Assembly: GCA_030680175.1 (NCBI GenBank)
Contig: JAUXWO010000089.1
Span: forward strand, 20,687-84,686
DNA: 64,000 nt
Reading direction: 5' to 3'
DNA from: Vicinamibacterales bacterium
Lineage (GTDB): Bacteria > Acidobacteriota > Vicinamibacteria > Vicinamibacterales > UBA2999
Shown piece after piece: positions 37,667-45,706 of this stretch (its first letter is position 1; the number at the start of each line of letters is the position of its first letter). The translations under genes were made by a program, and so were the position numbers. The notes beneath the pieces are model-generated. The model saw nothing but the letters and a program-made list of their open reading frames with translations. It made no database searches and was not told where the DNA came from.

Positions 37667-38182
37667 CTATGCGGCGCTCTTGCCGGTCTTTGCGGGTTCG
37701 TCGATCTGGATCTTTCTGACCTTCGCCTCCGGCTGACGGGGAAGCGGAATGCTGACTTCGAGCACCCCGTCGGAGAACGTGGCCTTGACGTCCTCGAGCT
37801 TCACGCCATCCGGGAGCGGAACGACCCGATAGAAGCTGCCGTACTCCCGTTCGGTGCGATAGAAGTTGTCCTTGCGTTCCTCGGTCTCGCGCTTCCGTTC
37901 ACCCGAGAGCGCGAGATGCCCGTCGGTGACTTCCACGGACACGTCTTCCTTTTTCATGCCGGGCAGATCGACCCGCGTCACGAGGCGGTTCTGCTGTTCG
38001 AAGACGTCGATCTTCGGGGACCACGTCGCCGCTTCGGGCAGCGTGGCGGCGCGGAAGGATGGCCACCGAAAGGACGGCCAGTCGTCGAACGTCCGGTCCA
38101 ACTCGGCTGTCATCTGTCGTAAGAGCGAAATGGGGTCCCGAGCGCCACGAATGGGAGCGATCGCCTGCTTCTTCTCTGACAT
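37667..38182 (-). CDS. Hsp20-family small heat shock protein
   Basis: 171 residues from ATG 38182. The alpha-crystallin domain spans about 62-160: KIDVFEQQNRLVTRVDLPGM, VSVEVTDGHLALSGERK, ERKDNFYRTEREYGSFYR, and the A-x-x-x-n-G-V-L motif ATFSDGVLEVSIPLP. It is an ATP-independent holdase for unfolding proteins. First gene of an operon with a CBS protein. A weaker sigma-54-type element lies 66 bases upstream. Confidence 0.92.
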   Translation of the reverse strand: MSEKKQAIAPIRGARDPISLLRQMTAELDRTFDDWPSFRWPSFRAATLPEAATWSPKIDVFEQQNRLVTRVDLPGMKKEDVSVEVTDGHLALSGERKRETEERKDNFYRTEREYGSFYRVVPLPDGVKLEDVKATFSDGVLEVSIPLPRQPEAKVRKIQIDEPAKTGKSAA

Positions 38183-38247
38183 GGAACACTCCTGTGCGCG
38201 AGCCCCGTCGCAGGGCTCGGTGAACCGGGCACGACACCCCCTCGGGA

Positions 38248-38263
38248 GGCAACTTCCGTACCG
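38248..38263 (-). promoter_or_regulatory. weak sigma-54-type promoter for the hsp20/CBS operon
   Basis: On the minus strand it reads CGGTACGGAAGTTGCC. The GG and GC pairs and TTGC are in place, but the -24 and flanking bases deviate more than in the other six elements. Confidence 0.4.
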
Positions 38264-38400
38264 GTCGGCGTGAGGGGCGGGCCGCGTCGGGCCAGCCCGC
38301 CGACCCGACCGTCCCGCGGCGTGTTCCAGCGACGTCTCGGTCGAGCGTGCGACATGCCTCTCGCCTCGTGTCGGTTCCTGCCTCATGCCGCCGAACGGAT

Positions 38401-38440
38401 GGGGCAGGAATAATCCCCAAACCCCCGGGACTATTCCCCT
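38401..38440. promoter_or_regulatory. candidate enhancer with two related inverted motifs
   Basis: GGAATAATCCCC (38407-38418) and GGGACTATTCCCC (38427-38439) lie about 140-190 bases upstream of the hsp20 promoter element, at the distance typical of NtrC-type binding sites. The assignment is speculative. The rest of 38183-38841 shows no gene. Confidence 0.3.
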
Positions 38441-38841
38441 TGGCTCGTACGAGCGGTGCAGCACGAGGCCGATGACCACGGGCGTGCCGCGGTACGCTCA
38501 CAGCGGAGGGCCCGTTCGATACGGTCAGACCCTTCCCGGATGCCGCCCGGCACAATCGGGTTCCATGTGGCGCGGCGTCATCGAAGGCCGGCTCACGACG
38601 TGGCACACCAGAGCCGGCTGCACGTTCGCGTCGATTGCCGAAGATCCGGCAACCCGCCGGGGACAAGGCCGGATTCCCCCGGGGAGTCGCCCGCCGAGAC
38701 CCGGGCCGGTACTCGTCCGTTCCAAGCCAATGCACGGCTTCTGGCGAGTTTCATCCGAAGCCCTGCCGGGTACCGCTCTTGCGTGTCATTCGTGCATCGG
38801 TTCCGTGCCCGAGGCCCCCGACATCTGACGAGGAGGTCACG

Positions 38842-38886
38842 ATGGGGATTCTGGTGGCGACCGACGGCCGTGAACTGAACCTGTGA
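38842..38886 (+). CDS. 14-codon ORF resembling a UspA N-terminus
   Basis: ATG 38842 follows a strong GAGGAGGT site and encodes MGILVATDGRELNL, then TGA, 4 bases before the next start. The sequence is what a universal stress protein normally begins with, so this may be a truncated usp gene or a translated leader that helps initiate the CBS gene behind it. Confidence 0.4.
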   Translation: MGILVATDGRELNL

Positions 38887-38890
38887 GGGG

Positions 38891-39352
38891 ATGATGCGCG
38901 TAAGTGACGTGATGACCGGAAGCGTCCAGACAATCGTGCCAGCGACGCCGGCTGAAGACGCCTGGAACGTGATGCGCACAAAGCGCATCCACCACTTGGT
39001 TGTCGTCAAAGGCTCGCGTATCGTCGGCATCCTGTCCGATCGCGATGTGGGCGGCCGGCAGGGGGCGGCGGTCAGACGGAATCGCTCTGTCGCCGATCTC
39101 ATGACGATGCCGGTGGTCACCGTTCCGCCGGCCACGACGGTCAAGAAGGCCGCGAACCTGATGCGAGGACGGTCGATCGGCTGCCTTGTGGTCGCGGAGG
39201 CAGGCCACGTCACCGGCATCGTGACGGTCTCCGATCTGCTGGAGCTCGTGGGGCGCGGCCTCGATCGTCAAGCGGCGACCAGCAAACGGTGGACGCTGAA
39301 GCACCGCGGACCTCGTGCCAAGACACGCAAGCCGCCGATCAGGCGCGGGTGA
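38891..39352 (+). CDS. CBS-domain protein with basic tail
   Basis: 153 residues (the second ATG at 38894 is equally possible). Two CBS domains: about 3-60 (VSDVMTGSVQTIVPATPAED, GILSDRDVGG) and 68-122 (VADLMTMPVVTVPPATTVKK, GIVTVSDLLELV). A C-terminal stretch rich in Lys and Arg (SKRWTLKHRGPRAKTRK) could contact nucleic acid. Third stand-alone CBS protein of the stress island. Confidence 0.82.
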   Translation: MMRVSDVMTGSVQTIVPATPAEDAWNVMRTKRIHHLVVVKGSRIVGILSDRDVGGRQGAAVRRNRSVADLMTMPVVTVPPATTVKKAANLMRGRSIGCLVVAEAGHVTGIVTVSDLLELVGRGLDRQAATSKRWTLKHRGPRAKTRKPPIRRG

Positions 39353-39408
39353 CGCCAGGTCATGAGGGCACGCCGTGATCCCTCCCCCGCGGTTACCGGT
39401 CCGCTGGG

Positions 39409-40686
39409 ATGACCCGAGATCCATCCGTGATGACCACCGAACCCGTCCGCGTGCTCGTCGTCGAGGGCGGTTCCACGCAGTCCGACGAACTGCGGCTGAT
39501 CCTCGAGTCCGGCGGTTTCGAGGTCGACACGGCCCCGAATGCCGAGGCCGGACTCGAGTGCCTGCAACGGTCGCCGTTCGATCTCGCGATCTCGAACGTC
39601 ACCTTGCCGGGCGTCTCGGGCTACGAGTTCTGCCGCCGCGTCAAGGGCGATGTGCCCTGGACGGCGATCCCGGTTCTGCTCCTGACATCGCTCAGGGAGC
39701 CGATGGACGTCATTCACGCCCTGGAATGCGGGGCCGACGGCCTGCTGAGCACACCGTGCGATCCCGATCGCCTGATTGCCGGTGTGACCCACCTGCTGGA
39801 AAGCCGCCGGCTGCGCTCGCTGGCCCAGGGCGCCTCGGGCATCGACGTCCATTTTGACGGCCGGCGATTCAGCATCCGATCGAGCAAGGAGCAGATCCTC
39901 CATCTCCTGGTATCGACCTTTGAAGACATGGTCCGCAGCAGCGAGGAGATCACGGCGGCACGCGATGCACTCGCCGAGAAGCACCAGCAGCTGTTGCGCG
40001 CAGGTGAGCAGAAGGAGGAGTTCGCGGCGCTGGTCGTGCACGACTTGAGGAGTCCCGCCGCTGGCATCATGATGGCGGCGCAGTCGAGGCTCAAGGCCGC
40101 CAGTCTGTCCGACGCGGATCGCGCGCTGTGGGGACTCGTGTACGCCTCCGCCGAGAGCATCAATCGGATGGTGCGGAGCCTTCTGGATGTCGCGGGAAGC
40201 GCCAACAGCCTGTTTGCGCCGAGATCCGCCGCAGTCGATGTGCCCACGCTCGTGGCGGACGTGCAGCAGTTGATGACGCCGATGGCCAACGGCTTCCGCC
40301 ACGAACTGCGCACCGAGGTGCAGCCCGGGATTCCCCCGCTGCGTGCCGATCCCGACCTGCTGCGCCGCGTGTTGCTGAACCTCATCGACAATGCGTTGCG
40401 ATACAGCCCCGCGGGGAGCGTGGTGCAGCTCGAAGCCGGCGCCATGGACGGCGGCGTCTGCTTCCGGGTTCGCGACCATGGTCCCGGCATCCCGGCCGCG
40501 CTCCGCGAGCGCGTGTTCGACAAGTACGTCCAGATGACCCCCACCCAGGCGGAGGAGCGGCCCCCCGGGAAGGGACTCGGCCTTGCCTTCTGCCGGATCG
40601 CCGTCGAGGCACATCACGGGCGGATCTGGGTCGAGGACAATCAGCCGCACGGCAGCGTGTTCGTGGTGCAGATCCCTCCGGCGTAG
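39409..40686 (+). CDS. histidine kinase with degenerate receiver domain
   Basis: 425 residues (an ATG seven codons in is also possible). The N-terminal receiver-like domain, about 12-130, has lost its chemistry: the acidic pair is VVEGG, the phosphoacceptor is Asn in AISNVTLPGVSGYEF, and the conserved Lys is missing in STPCD. A linker helix leads to the HisKA domain with the H-box VVHDLRSPAAG near residue 211 and an HATPase_c domain with NLIDNALRYSPAG, DHGPGIP and GKGLGLAFCRIAVEA. There is no membrane segment, so it is cytoplasmic. It may phosphorylate the NtrC-type regulator. Confidence 0.85.
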   Translation: MTRDPSVMTTEPVRVLVVEGGSTQSDELRLILESGGFEVDTAPNAEAGLECLQRSPFDLAISNVTLPGVSGYEFCRRVKGDVPWTAIPVLLLTSLREPMDVIHALECGADGLLSTPCDPDRLIAGVTHLLESRRLRSLAQGASGIDVHFDGRRFSIRSSKEQILHLLVSTFEDMVRSSEEITAARDALAEKHQQLLRAGEQKEEFAALVVHDLRSPAAGIMMAAQSRLKAASLSDADRALWGLVYASAESINRMVRSLLDVAGSANSLFAPRSAAVDVPTLVADVQQLMTPMANGFRHELRTEVQPGIPPLRADPDLLRRVLLNLIDNALRYSPAGSVVQLEAGAMDGGVCFRVRDHGPGIPAALRERVFDKYVQMTPTQAEERPPGKGLGLAFCRIAVEAHHGRIWVEDNQPHGSVFVVQIPPA

Positions 40687-40750
40687 AGGGGGGCGGCACG
40701 GGACGGCCGTCGCTCCGGGACTCCGGCCGGCGGGACGCCGGACTGCGGGT

Positions 40751-40963
40751 TCAGCAGCAGCCCGACCGGGCAGGCGCGGGCGTCGCAGGCGCCTGGGCCG
40801 TGGCGCCGCACCCGCAGCCCGAACCCCCGGCGGCCTTGACGTCGGCATCGCGCACGCAGCAGGCCCCGGCGCCCGCGGGCGCGGGCCCGCCGCAGCAATC
40901 GGCCGCGTCCGGCGTCTGGGTGGAGGGGGTCTCGACGGTGCGCGTGGACTCGGTATTCGACAT
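40751..40963 (-). CDS. small cysteine-rich protein
   Basis: 70 residues with ten cysteines: DCCGGPAP, GACCVRDADVKAAG, GCGCG and a terminal CC. The CCGGPAP...CCVRDADxKAAG...GCGCG pattern recurs in short bacterial proteins and in tails of some arsenic/metal-related methyltransferases. Metal binding or delivery is likely from composition. It is convergent with the kinase gene and stands alone. Confidence 0.55.
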   Translation of the reverse strand: MSNTESTRTVETPSTQTPDAADCCGGPAPAGAGACCVRDADVKAAGGSGCGCGATAQAPATPAPARSGCC

Positions 40964-41003
40964 GGCGATCTCCCTGGCAGCGGGCCGCGTTCAGTCGCGG
41001 GCC

Positions 41004-41255
41004 TCACTGGTAGAGACGATGGCCGGCCTCAAAGGACGCATCCGGGGCGGCCGCCGAAGACGCTGGGCCAGGCCCGTACTGCGGATCGAACGCGATGGTG
41101 CCCGTCGGCCACCAGTCCTTCCGGCGGTCCGCCACGACCCGTGCCGCCGCGCGTCACTCCGCCGTACCGAGCTCGACGTCCGCTCGCGCGGCCATCCACG
41201 TGGACTCGGGCCCCAGAGCGGTGACGATGGCTGCGGCGCCGGCGACACGGGTCAC
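41004..41255 (-). pseudogene. protein-like frame split by one in-frame TGA
   Basis: From GTG 41255 one frame encodes 33 residues, reaches TGA (41154-41156), then continues open for 49 more with natural-looking composition (RVVADRRKDWWPTGTIAFDP, then FEAGHRLYQ) to a second TGA. Either a small gene disrupted by a stop or a short real ORF followed by chance coding. No family is recognised. Confidence 0.28.
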
Positions 41256-41268
41256 GGCATGCCTGGCA

Positions 41269-41991
41269 TCAACTCGCACCGACCAGCGACCGGCCATCGC
41301 CCACTTCCTCGACGGTCCGCCCATCGCGAATGTGGTAGGTGCGCTTGAAGGTCGGGATGATCTTCTCGTCATGGGTGACAACGATGATGGCCGTGGCGTA
41401 CTGGCTCGCCAGTTGATCCAGGATGCGCATGACGGCGAGGCCCCGTTCGCTGTCGAGCGGCGCCGTCGGCTCGTCGGCCAGGATCACGGGCGGCCGGTTG
41501 GCGAGGGCCCGGGCAATCGACACCCGTTGCTGCTCGCCGCCCGACAGCTCCGCGGGCAGGGCCTTGGCGCGATGGGCCACGTCCAGTGCCTCCAGCAGCT
41601 CTCGTGCGCGGGCTCTCGCGGCCGCGTTGGACTGACCGGAGAGCATCGGCAGCAGCGCCACGTTGTCGGTGGCGTCGAGAAACGGGATCAGATACGGCGC
41701 CTGAAAGATGAAGCCGATCCGGTCGCGGCGCAGCACGCGCAGATCGGCGATCTTCCAGCCACCGTCGTAGATCACCTGGCCCCCGAGGGTCATGCGGCCG
41801 CGCGTCGGCTCGATGACGGCCCCCAGGCATTTGAGCAGCGTCGTCTTCCCCGACCCGCTCGGACCGATGAGCCCGACGACCTCGCCTGGGGCGACCGACA
41901 TGTTGACGTCCTTGAGCGCATCGACGGCCGTCGAGCCCTCGCCGTAGCGCTTGCTCAGCCCCTCAATCCGGATGCCCACGTCGCTCGTCAT
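41269..41991 (-). CDS. ABC exporter ATPase (MacB/LolD/DevA type)
   Basis: 240 residues from ATG 41991. Walker A is [15 protein letters not shown], the signature [16 protein letters not shown] and Walker [15 protein letters not shown]; the H-loop His is in IVVTHDEKI. It belongs to the class energising MacB-type mechanotransmission or DevABC-type exporters. It is the last gene of a three-gene operon and follows the permease after one base. Confidence 0.9.
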   Translation of the reverse strand: MTSDVGIRIEGLSKRYGEGSTAVDALKDVNMSVAPGEVVGLIGPSGSGKTTLLKCLGAVIEPTRGRMTLGGQVIYDGGWKIADLRVLRRDRIGFIFQAPYLIPFLDATDNVALLPMLSGQSNAAARARARELLEALDVAHRAKALPAELSGGEQQRVSIARALANRPPVILADEPTAPLDSERGLAVMRILDQLASQYATAIIVVTHDEKIIPTFKRTYHIRDGRTVEEVGDGRSLVGAS

Positions 41992-41992
41992 G

Positions 41993-43186
41993 TCAGCCCC
42001 CAATCGCGGCCGCCGGGTCCACGCGCAGGGCCGCCCGGATGGCCAGCGTGCTGGCGAGGACGCAGACGAGCATCACAAGGACGAACCCGATCACGGCGTC
42101 CCAGGGTTCGAGCAGGACGTAGCGCGGAAACGCCGGCCCCCAGATGGTGGCCGCGATCTTGCCGACCACGAACCCGATCACGCCCAGCCCGAGCGCCTGC
42201 TGCAGGATCATGCTGGCGATGGTCGAGTTGTGCGTGCCGATCAGCTTCAGCACGGCGATCTCCCGTATCTTGCCCAGGGTCATCGTGTAGATGATGAACG
42301 CCACGATGGCGGCGCTGACGATCGTCAGAATCACCAGGAACATCCCGATCTGTCGTGAGGCGGTGGCGATCAGCTTGGCCACCAGGATGTCCTCCATCTG
42401 CGCACGCGTGAAGGCCTGCACGTGCTTCCACCGGCGGAGTTCCGCCGCCACGCGGTCTGGCGAGTGGCCGCTGGCCACGCGCACCAGCACGGCATTGACG
42501 GTGCGGCCGCTCGTCTGCGATGCCTCGATCGCGCCGAGCAGGCCGGGGACGCCGGGGCGATTGAGCGCCGGGTTGTTTGCGGTCCGCGCGCGCTCGTTCA
42601 CGATGGCGTCGTTGTCCTTCAGGAATTGCGCCTCCTGCGCATCCTTCAGCGGGATGAACACCATCGGGTCGCCGCCAGACGACACCATCCGCCGCGTCAC
42701 GCCCACCACGGTGTATTCGTGCCGGCGAATGCGAATGCGGTCGCCCACCGCGAATCCGGCGCTCAGATCGGCCACCGCTTCGTAGTGACTGCGGGTCACG
42801 CGCCGGCCGGCAATCAGGTAGCGGGGTTCACCCGGCCCGCCCGGCACGAAGCCGACGACCATGGCCCGGACGTCCCTCTCGCCTCGGCGCACCTGCATGG
42901 TGAGGTACGTCACGTTGGCCGCCTGCGCGATGCCCGGGAATCCGAGCAGACCGCGATAGATGTCGTCGTGCACGCTGGACGGCTCGGCGTAGGGGCCGAG
43001 GGTGTCCTTCTGCACGACCCAGAGATCGGCGCCACTGTTGTTGAGCAGCACCTTGGCATCGTCCACCATGCCGCGATAGACGCCTGCCATGGTGAACGTC
43101 ACACCGATCAGGAGCCCGAGCCCCAGGCCGGTGAGGGCGAACTTGCTCCATGAGTGCAGGATGTCCCGGCCCGCCAGGCTGATCAT
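41993..43186 (-). CDS. FtsX-like ABC permease (DevC/MacB type)
   Basis: 397 residues. One N-terminal span (KFALTGLGLGLLIGVTFTMA), a periplasmic domain of about 230 residues, and three C-terminal spans (about 275-300, 320-342 and 355-385), the standard FtsX topology. The cytoplasmic loop KIREIAVLKLIGTHNSTI contacts the ATPase. It sits between the fusion-protein and ATPase genes and overlaps the former by 4 bases. Confidence 0.88.
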   Translation of the reverse strand: MISLAGRDILHSWSKFALTGLGLGLLIGVTFTMAGVYRGMVDDAKVLLNNSGADLWVVQKDTLGPYAEPSSVHDDIYRGLLGFPGIAQAANVTYLTMQVRRGERDVRAMVVGFVPGGPGEPRYLIAGRRVTRSHYEAVADLSAGFAVGDRIRIRRHEYTVVGVTRRMVSSGGDPMVFIPLKDAQEAQFLKDNDAIVNERARTANNPALNRPGVPGLLGAIEASQTSGRTVNAVLVRVASGHSPDRVAAELRRWKHVQAFTRAQMEDILVAKLIATASRQIGMFLVILTIVSAAIVAFIIYTMTLGKIREIAVLKLIGTHNSTIASMILQQALGLGVIGFVVGKIAATIWGPAFPRYVLLEPWDAVIGFVLVMLVCVLASTLAIRAALRVDPAAAIGG

Positions 43187-44373
43187 GGCGCGACCCCACG
43201 GATGGCAGGCACGACGGTCACGCGGCTGCGGTCGTCGAGGTCGCGCTCGCTGTAGACGACCACCAGGTCACCCACTTGCAGCCCCTCGAGAATCTGCACG
43301 GTCCCGTCGAGTCCCTCCGCCCCCGTGGTCACGGGCACGAACCCGAGTTGACCGTCCGCGTACCGCCAGACGCCTTGTTGCAGGCCGCGGTGGCGGAGGC
43401 TGGCGTTGGGCACGACGACCGCATCCCCGACCACGGGCAGGGCGAGTGTGACCTCGGCCATCTCTCCGCTCGACACGCCGTCCGGCGGGCGGTCGAATGC
43501 CACCTTCGCGATGCGTTCCTCGGTGATCGCGTCGCTGATGGGCTCCACGCGCACGACCGTACCAGCCACCTCGGTCAGCGGATCCGCGCGCCGCGTGATG
43601 CGCGCGGTCAATCCGGCACCTAAGCCCGCGGAACGTGCCTGGTCCAGCCGCACACTGATCCAGACGCTGCGAGGGTCCTCCAGCCTGAGGACGGCCTGAC
43701 CGGCGACGACGGTGGAGCCGGGCTCGACGTCACGCGCCGTGACGAGACCGTCGACGGGGGCCACGAGGCGAAGGTTGCTGCGCTGCTGTTGCGCACCTCC
43801 GATGTCGGCCTCCAGACGGGCGAGGTCTCGACGTGCCGCCGCCACTGCCGCCTCGGCAGCGATGAGCTGCGCCGCGGCGGACTGCTCGGCCTGTCGCGCA
43901 GCGTCTACGGCGCTCTGGCTGACGACGCCAGCCGCCCCCAGGGCGTCGGTTCGACGTGCCTCGGTCGCGGCCCAGGCGTGCCGGCTCCCGGCGTCTCGGA
44001 CCTGCGCGTCGGCCGCGGCGACGGCACTCCGGCCCCGCTCGGCCGCCGCGGCAGTGGCGGTCACCCGGGCATCGAGGTCGACCGGTTCCATCTCCGCCAG
44101 CAGTTGTCCGGCGGTGACGGAGTCGCCGACGTCGACCAGCACGCGCCTCACGCGCCCGGCGGCGGTGGGCCCGATCACGTAGGCACGGCGGGCCTCGACG
44201 GTGCCGATGCCGAAGAGCGCGGGGGCCACATCCGCCCGCACGACTGGCGTCACCGTCACCGGAATCGGCGCGAGCGGGCCGCTCTGCGTGGCCACCCACG
44301 CGAGCGCCGAGAGCAGCCCGACGCCCACCACCGCGACCCAGACCTGGCGGGGAACTCTGAAACCCCATGTCAC
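43183..44373 (-). CDS. HlyD-family membrane fusion protein
   Basis: 396 residues with an N-terminal anchor (VWVAVVGVGLLSALAWVA), a lipoyl-like half domain (VLVDVGDSVTAGQLLAEMEP), a long Ala/Arg-rich helical hairpin (about 80-185), the second half domain (LVAPVDGLVTARDVEPGSTV) and a C-terminal beta-barrel. It would link the permease to an outer-membrane channel; no TolC gene is seen here. First gene of the exporter operon. The substrate is unknown. Confidence 0.88.
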   Translation of the reverse strand: MTWGFRVPRQVWVAVVGVGLLSALAWVATQSGPLAPIPVTVTPVVRADVAPALFGIGTVEARRAYVIGPTAAGRVRRVLVDVGDSVTAGQLLAEMEPVDLDARVTATAAAAERGRSAVAAADAQVRDAGSRHAWAATEARRTDALGAAGVVSQSAVDAARQAEQSAAAQLIAAEAAVAAARRDLARLEADIGGAQQQRSNLRLVAPVDGLVTARDVEPGSTVVAGQAVLRLEDPRSVWISVRLDQARSAGLGAGLTARITRRADPLTEVAGTVVRVEPISDAITEERIAKVAFDRPPDGVSSGEMAEVTLALPVVGDAVVVPNASLRHRGLQQGVWRYADGQLGFVPVTTGAEGLDGTVQILEGLQVGDLVVVYSERDLDDRSRVTVVPAIRGVAP

Positions 44374-44570
44374 GACATGTTCTCCTGCTCCTGGCGAACG
44401 CTCCTGCCCGCCACACCCGGCTTCTGCACGGCCTGACGATCGACGCCGTCAGTACAGAGGAGCCGGCGCGACGACAACGCCGTCGTGCGCAGACGCGATT
44501 CCCGGCATCCCCAATCGGCACGCCATGTCACCGCCTCCGAATGCAGTGTGACGCGCCTGTCGCACCGGCG

Positions 44571-44588
44571 CAGTGACTTATGTCACTG
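44571..44588. promoter_or_regulatory. palindromic operator candidate upstream of exporter operon
   Basis: CAGTGAC TTAT GTCACTG is a perfect 7-base inverted repeat with a 4-base spacer, of the size used by Crp/Fnr-type dimers. It lies about 200 bases upstream of the HlyD-type gene and about 250 bases beyond the stop of a Crp/Fnr gene. The remaining gap (44374-44836) contains repeat copies and no gene. Confidence 0.45.
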
Positions 44589-44696
44589 GACAGCGGGCCG
44601 TCAGCGCGCGGTCGATGGCCGTCAACACGCGCCGTGAGCGACGGCTGCCGTCTTCGGGGTGCCGGTCTCCTGGGGGGAACGACTGAGGAGGCACGA

Positions 44697-44733
44697 CCGG
44701 CCCGGCAGTGAATCGTCAACAACACGCCACTAG
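44697..44733. repeat. MITE-like CTAG-bounded repeat, truncated copy
   Basis: Only the right-hand terminal repeat is left (from CCGGCCCGGCAGTGAATCG to CACTAG). Its CTAG (44730-44733) is shared with the full copy that follows, reproducing the tandem arrangement at 16560-16777. Confidence 0.7.
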
Positions 44734-44840
44734 TGGACTGTATCGACTGAAGAGGGACTACCAGCGCCTCTGCTCAGCCGCGATTTTGCGGGCCGCCCAA
44801 CGGGCGGCCCGGTAGTTCTTTGTCAACGACACTCCACTAG
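44730..44840. repeat. MITE-like CTAG-bounded repeat, full copy
   Basis: A 111-base copy from CTAG to CTAG with both terminal inverted repeats and the central GC hairpin. Its right CTAG (44837-44840) contains the TAG stop codon of the minus-strand Crp/Fnr gene. Confidence 0.85.
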
Positions 44841-45529
44841 TCGGACGAGGTGAGGTCGGCTTCCAGGCCTCGAGGATCGAGGATGGTGACCTCTCTCGCC
44901 TCGACCGCGATGAGGCCCTGCGCCTGGAGCCGGGCCAGGTTTCGCGACACGAGTTCACGCACGGTGCCGACATGCGCGGCCAGTTCCTGGTGACTCGACG
45001 GAAGCGTGATGATCGTGCCGCGCTCGGACGGCCGGCCGTTGGACGCGGCCTGCCGCAGCAGCCAGGAGACGAGTCGTTGGTGCACCGTGGTGAAGGACAG
45101 CTCCTCGATCACGGCCACCACCCGCCGCTGACGGGCCGCGACGACCTGCAGGATCTTCAGCGCGACTTCCGGGCGTTCCAGACAGAGCGCGCGGACATCG
45201 GCGCGCGAGATGAACAGCACCTCGGTGTCGGACATCGCCGAGGCCGACGCCGGGTACGGGCCGCCGTCGAACACCGGCAGCTCGGCAAAGGAACTCCCCG
45301 GCTCCTCCACGGCCAGGACTTGCTCTCGACCAGAGGGGGAGGTCTTGAAGATCCTGATCCTGCCGGAGACGAGGACATAGAGCCCCTGACAGGCATCACC
45401 TTCGGCAAACAGGACCTCGCCTTGCGCGTATCGGCGCAGGTGTGCGCGATCGGCCAGTGACGACAGCTCGGCCTGGTCCAGCGCCGCAAAAAGCGGCTGC
45501 GCCTTGAGACGGACGACGGTACTCGACAT
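44837..45529 (-). CDS. Crp/Fnr-family regulator, probably of the adjoining redox operon
   Basis: 230 residues. Sensor domain: RRYAQGEVLFAEGDACQGLY, GRIRIFKTSPSGREQVLAVE, GSSFAELPVFDGGPYPASAS; a long dimer helix; HTH of the Crp type (LPSSHQELAAHVGTVRELVSR, with E..SR recognition). No N-terminal cysteine cluster, so it is not a classic [4Fe-4S] Fnr; a heme/NO-sensing Dnr/NnrR-like role or a cAMP role is possible. It is divergent from the molybdoenzyme operon, its likely target. Its stop codon is supplied by a MITE-like repeat. Confidence 0.85.
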   Translation of the reverse strand: MSSTVVRLKAQPLFAALDQAELSSLADRAHLRRYAQGEVLFAEGDACQGLYVLVSGRIRIFKTSPSGREQVLAVEEPGSSFAELPVFDGGPYPASASAMSDTEVLFISRADVRALCLERPEVALKILQVVAARQRRVVAVIEELSFTTVHQRLVSWLLRQAASNGRPSERGTIITLPSSHQELAAHVGTVRELVSRNLARLQAQGLIAVEAREVTILDPRGLEADLTSSD

Positions 45530-45706
45530 CGCCCCTCATCTTGCCACCACCGGGACGTGGGTGTTCGACAATCCGTGGGTCGGCGCACGCCGCCACGCGT
45601 GCCCGCCCGGTGACGAAGCCGGGCCCTGGCGACGAAGATGATGTGGTCGATTCTCTCCGATCGCGCGACGCCTCGTGCTATGGTCCGGCCATGGACCCTC
45701 TCCTCC

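Noticed and set aside
38385..38828. Plus-strand frame of 147 codons upstream of the small usp-like ORF
   Set aside because: No ribosome-binding site, low-complexity Arg/Pro/Gly composition and no domain; more likely regulatory sequence.
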